The notes under the pieces were generated by a model that saw only the letters and a list, made by a program, of their open reading frames with translations, was not told the origin of the DNA and made no database searches. 64,000 nt of DNA. Source: Bradyrhizobium sp. sGM-13. Its GTDB lineage: Bacteria > Pseudomonadota > Alphaproteobacteria > Rhizobiales > Xanthobacteraceae. A program made the position numbers and the translations under genes. The stretch lies in the NCBI RefSeq assembly GCF_018398875.1, contig NZ_JAGWDK010000001.1, forward strand, positions 474,990-538,989, written 5' to 3'. Shown piece by piece: positions 62,889 to 64,000 of this stretch (the first letter of the stretch is position 1; every line of letters starts with the position of its first letter).

Positions 62889-63311
62889 TTGTTCAGTTTC
62901 CGACTGCTGCCGCCCAGCGCCCGCGCCCGCATGAGAGCGGCGCGAACCCTCTTCATCAGGCACGGCGCGGAGAGCACGCCAGAGGGGCGGTCGCTGCTGC
63001 TCTTGCGGGAATGGCTATCGCCCGGTCAGCGCGAGCAGTTCGCCAAGAGGGGCTACTTCGAGGTGGTCGGAAGCGACAGCGGAAAGCGGTACAGGATCCA
63101 CGCCGGTGCCTCGGTGAACGTCTGCGAGATCGACGAAAAAGGTCGCCTGAACGAGGGCTTATGTTTCCTGCCGATTGGTGCGCTGCCGATCGGAGATGTC
63201 ATGCTAGCCCAGAAGATTGCCTTGGAAACATGCGAAGGCAAGGCGCGCGCCGTTGCCAGGAGGTTCACTCCGAACGGTTTCCATTTCAGACAAACTCGAC
63301 CTCTCGGCTGA
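62889..63311 (+). CDS. 140-residue hypothetical protein
   Basis: The core LLLLREWLSPGQREQFAKRG, YFEVVGSDSGKRYRIHAG, VNVCEIDEKGRLNEGLCFLP and LPIGDVMLAQKIALETCEG resembles a family of Bradyrhizobium hypothetical proteins in which the conserved parts are the SGKRYRI strand and the GDVMLAQKxALE helix. No catalytic motif is visible. The TTG at 62889 gives the full frame; an ATG at 62931 is the alternative. Likely co-transcribed with the preceding gene. Confidence 0.65.
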   Translation: MFSFRLLPPSARARMRAARTLFIRHGAESTPEGRSLLLLREWLSPGQREQFAKRGYFEVVGSDSGKRYRIHAGASVNVCEIDEKGRLNEGLCFLPIGALPIGDVMLAQKIALETCEGKARAVARRFTPNGFHFRQTRPLG

Positions 63312-63429
63312 CGCGGCTGACTTCATTACGGCTGCGGCGAAGCCTATGCTGATCTTCACTGCGGCTTCGACGCCTTTCTTTGCGGCGTTCTCCTTCGTCG
63401 GCTTCGTACCGGAGATCGCCAGCATCTCC

Positions 63430-63760
63430 TAGCCCTCTCCAGGCTATCCTTCTGCTTCTCCCAGCGATCATCCTCGGCTTGCCACCGTTCTTCGAGTGCC
63501 CCACGCTCGGCCTCAATGGCGCTTGCAGTTGTGTCATGCTCCCGCTCGGCTTTTTAAGTGCTGCTTGCGCCTTAGCGAATCGCCTGCTCGCGACGTTTCC
63601 TTTCCTTCGCCCTGCCAGCCTCTTCTTTCCGGCGCTCGCTTTCACGCTGCCTCTCTGCTCTCTCGTACTCCAGCGCAGCCTAGCGGCTGCCTTATCGTCG
63701 CTGTTGCAAGACGGCTCCTTTTTGGCCTACAGGGCGCGCCTTCTTCTTCTGTCGTTGCCA
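63430..63760 (-). pseudogene. decayed gene for a charged coiled-coil protein
   Basis: Read leftward from 63760 one frame gives QKKKARPVGQKGAVLQQRR, a TAA, GSR, a TAG, then AALEYERAERQRESERRK and EEAGRAKERKRREQAIR before another TAA. A second frame resumes with AKAQAALKK, and after the A5 run near 63553-63557 a third continues AEREHDTTASAIEAERGALE and ERWQAEDDRWEKQKDSLERA. Joined, these make one Lys/Glu/Arg-rich coiled coil, a type I recall as intact in Bradyrhizobium. So at least two nonsense codons and two frameshifts separate parts of one ancestral protein. A frame beginning at 63425 (MLAISGTKPT) follows but is not convincing. Confidence 0.6.
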
Positions 63761-63769
63761 TCATCGCCG

Positions 63770-64000
63770 GACGGGTCTGTAGGCAGGGCGACATGTTCGG
63801 TGAACGGTCCGTTCGATCCAAGGGCGCGCCTGAGAACGACGCCGGGTTTTCCAATGGTCGACGACCTCGGGATCCTTGGTTGCTTCGCTTGTCAGCTACT
63901 TGGGCGTACGAAATCGCAGAGCACCGTAGGCGGCCGTGCAAAAAGTGAGCGGCCCGAGACATAGGTGACAGAACGTACCGGACACATGGGTTACACTTTC
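63770..64000. other. window end without a supported gene
   Basis: Overlapping short frames on both strands but no ribosome-binding site with a recognisable product. The region adjoins a decayed gene and may be part of the same eroded accessory stretch. Confidence 0.35.

Noticed and set aside
62160..62963. Minus-strand frame of 267 codons
   Set aside because: It overlaps the strongly started 73-residue gene and has no recognisable sequence.
63204..63425. Minus-strand frame of 73 codons starting MLAISGTKPT
   Set aside because: GAGAGG lies upstream, but over 100 bases are antisense to the better-supported 140-residue gene and it may only be a by-product of the decayed coiled-coil sequence.

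Overview
The window looks like chromosome of a GC-rich alphaproteobacterium of the Bradyrhizobium group (Nitrobacteraceae). This is inferred from gene content: tandem GH13 glucosidases beside a PLD/VTT fusion, a MHYT-type hybrid kinase, many CoA-dependent catabolic genes, a LexA box of the alphaproteobacterial type (GAAC-N7-GAAC), and palindromic intergenic repeats of a kind common in that group. No rRNA, CRISPR array, complete IS element or prophage was seen.

Layout. 0.3-4.6 kb: a CaiB/BaiF CoA-transferase divergent from a DapA-superfamily dehydratase resembling 2-keto-3-deoxy-arabonate dehydratase, then a BrkB/YihY membrane protein, a 34-residue membrane peptide and a DUF3750 protein. 4.6-11.6 kb: two GH13 glucosidases, a 63-residue protein, an EEP-family hydrolase coupled to a phospholipase D-VTT fusion, and a short conserved protein. 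12.2-16.8 kb: a LuxR-type regulator with a degenerate receiver, a thiolase, an NRAMP-like transporter and an RpoH-type sigma factor. 17.2-26.3 kb: four small secreted proteins, an OmpR/EnvZ-like two-component pair and an RND efflux adaptor/pump pair. 26.3-30.2 kb: a MHYT-PAS-kinase-receiver protein, a tRNA-like sequence with a mispaired acceptor stem, and a class III nucleotidyl cyclase.

30.4-45.9 kb is a large catabolic locus. A leftward seven-gene operon encodes an acyl-CoA synthetase, an SDR, two acyl-CoA dehydrogenases, a thiolase, a nitronate-monooxygenase-like flavoprotein and an enoyl-CoA hydratase. Divergent from it lie a second SDR and a GST; further on are a CaiB CoA-transferase, an HCCA-isomerase-like protein, an HxlR-type regulator, a feruloyl-CoA-synthase-like ligase and a branched-chain/aromatic-type ABC binding protein. 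Several of its promoters share a palindrome, GTTC-N7-GAAC, placed exactly in the 17-bp spacer between a TTGAC -35 box and the -10 box. The gene for the HxlR regulator appears to carry a related site. I read this as one repressor-controlled regulon for an unidentified, probably aromatic or phenylpropanoid-like, carboxylic acid.

46.4-47.7 kb: dinB with an upstream SOS box. 48-56.7 kb: a leftward pentose locus (LacI regulator, xylulokinase, xylose isomerase, an ABC importer with a single-domain ATPase, an aldo/keto reductase and a lactonase-like amidohydrolase) with genes for both isomerase and possible oxidative sugar entry. 56.9-62.2 kb: a TetR regulator divergent from an RND adaptor and pump, with a perfect 34-nt palindrome over the adaptor's Shine-Dalgarno. 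62.2-64 kb: a gene-poor end with two small Bradyrhizobium-type genes and the decayed remnant of a coiled-coil protein gene.
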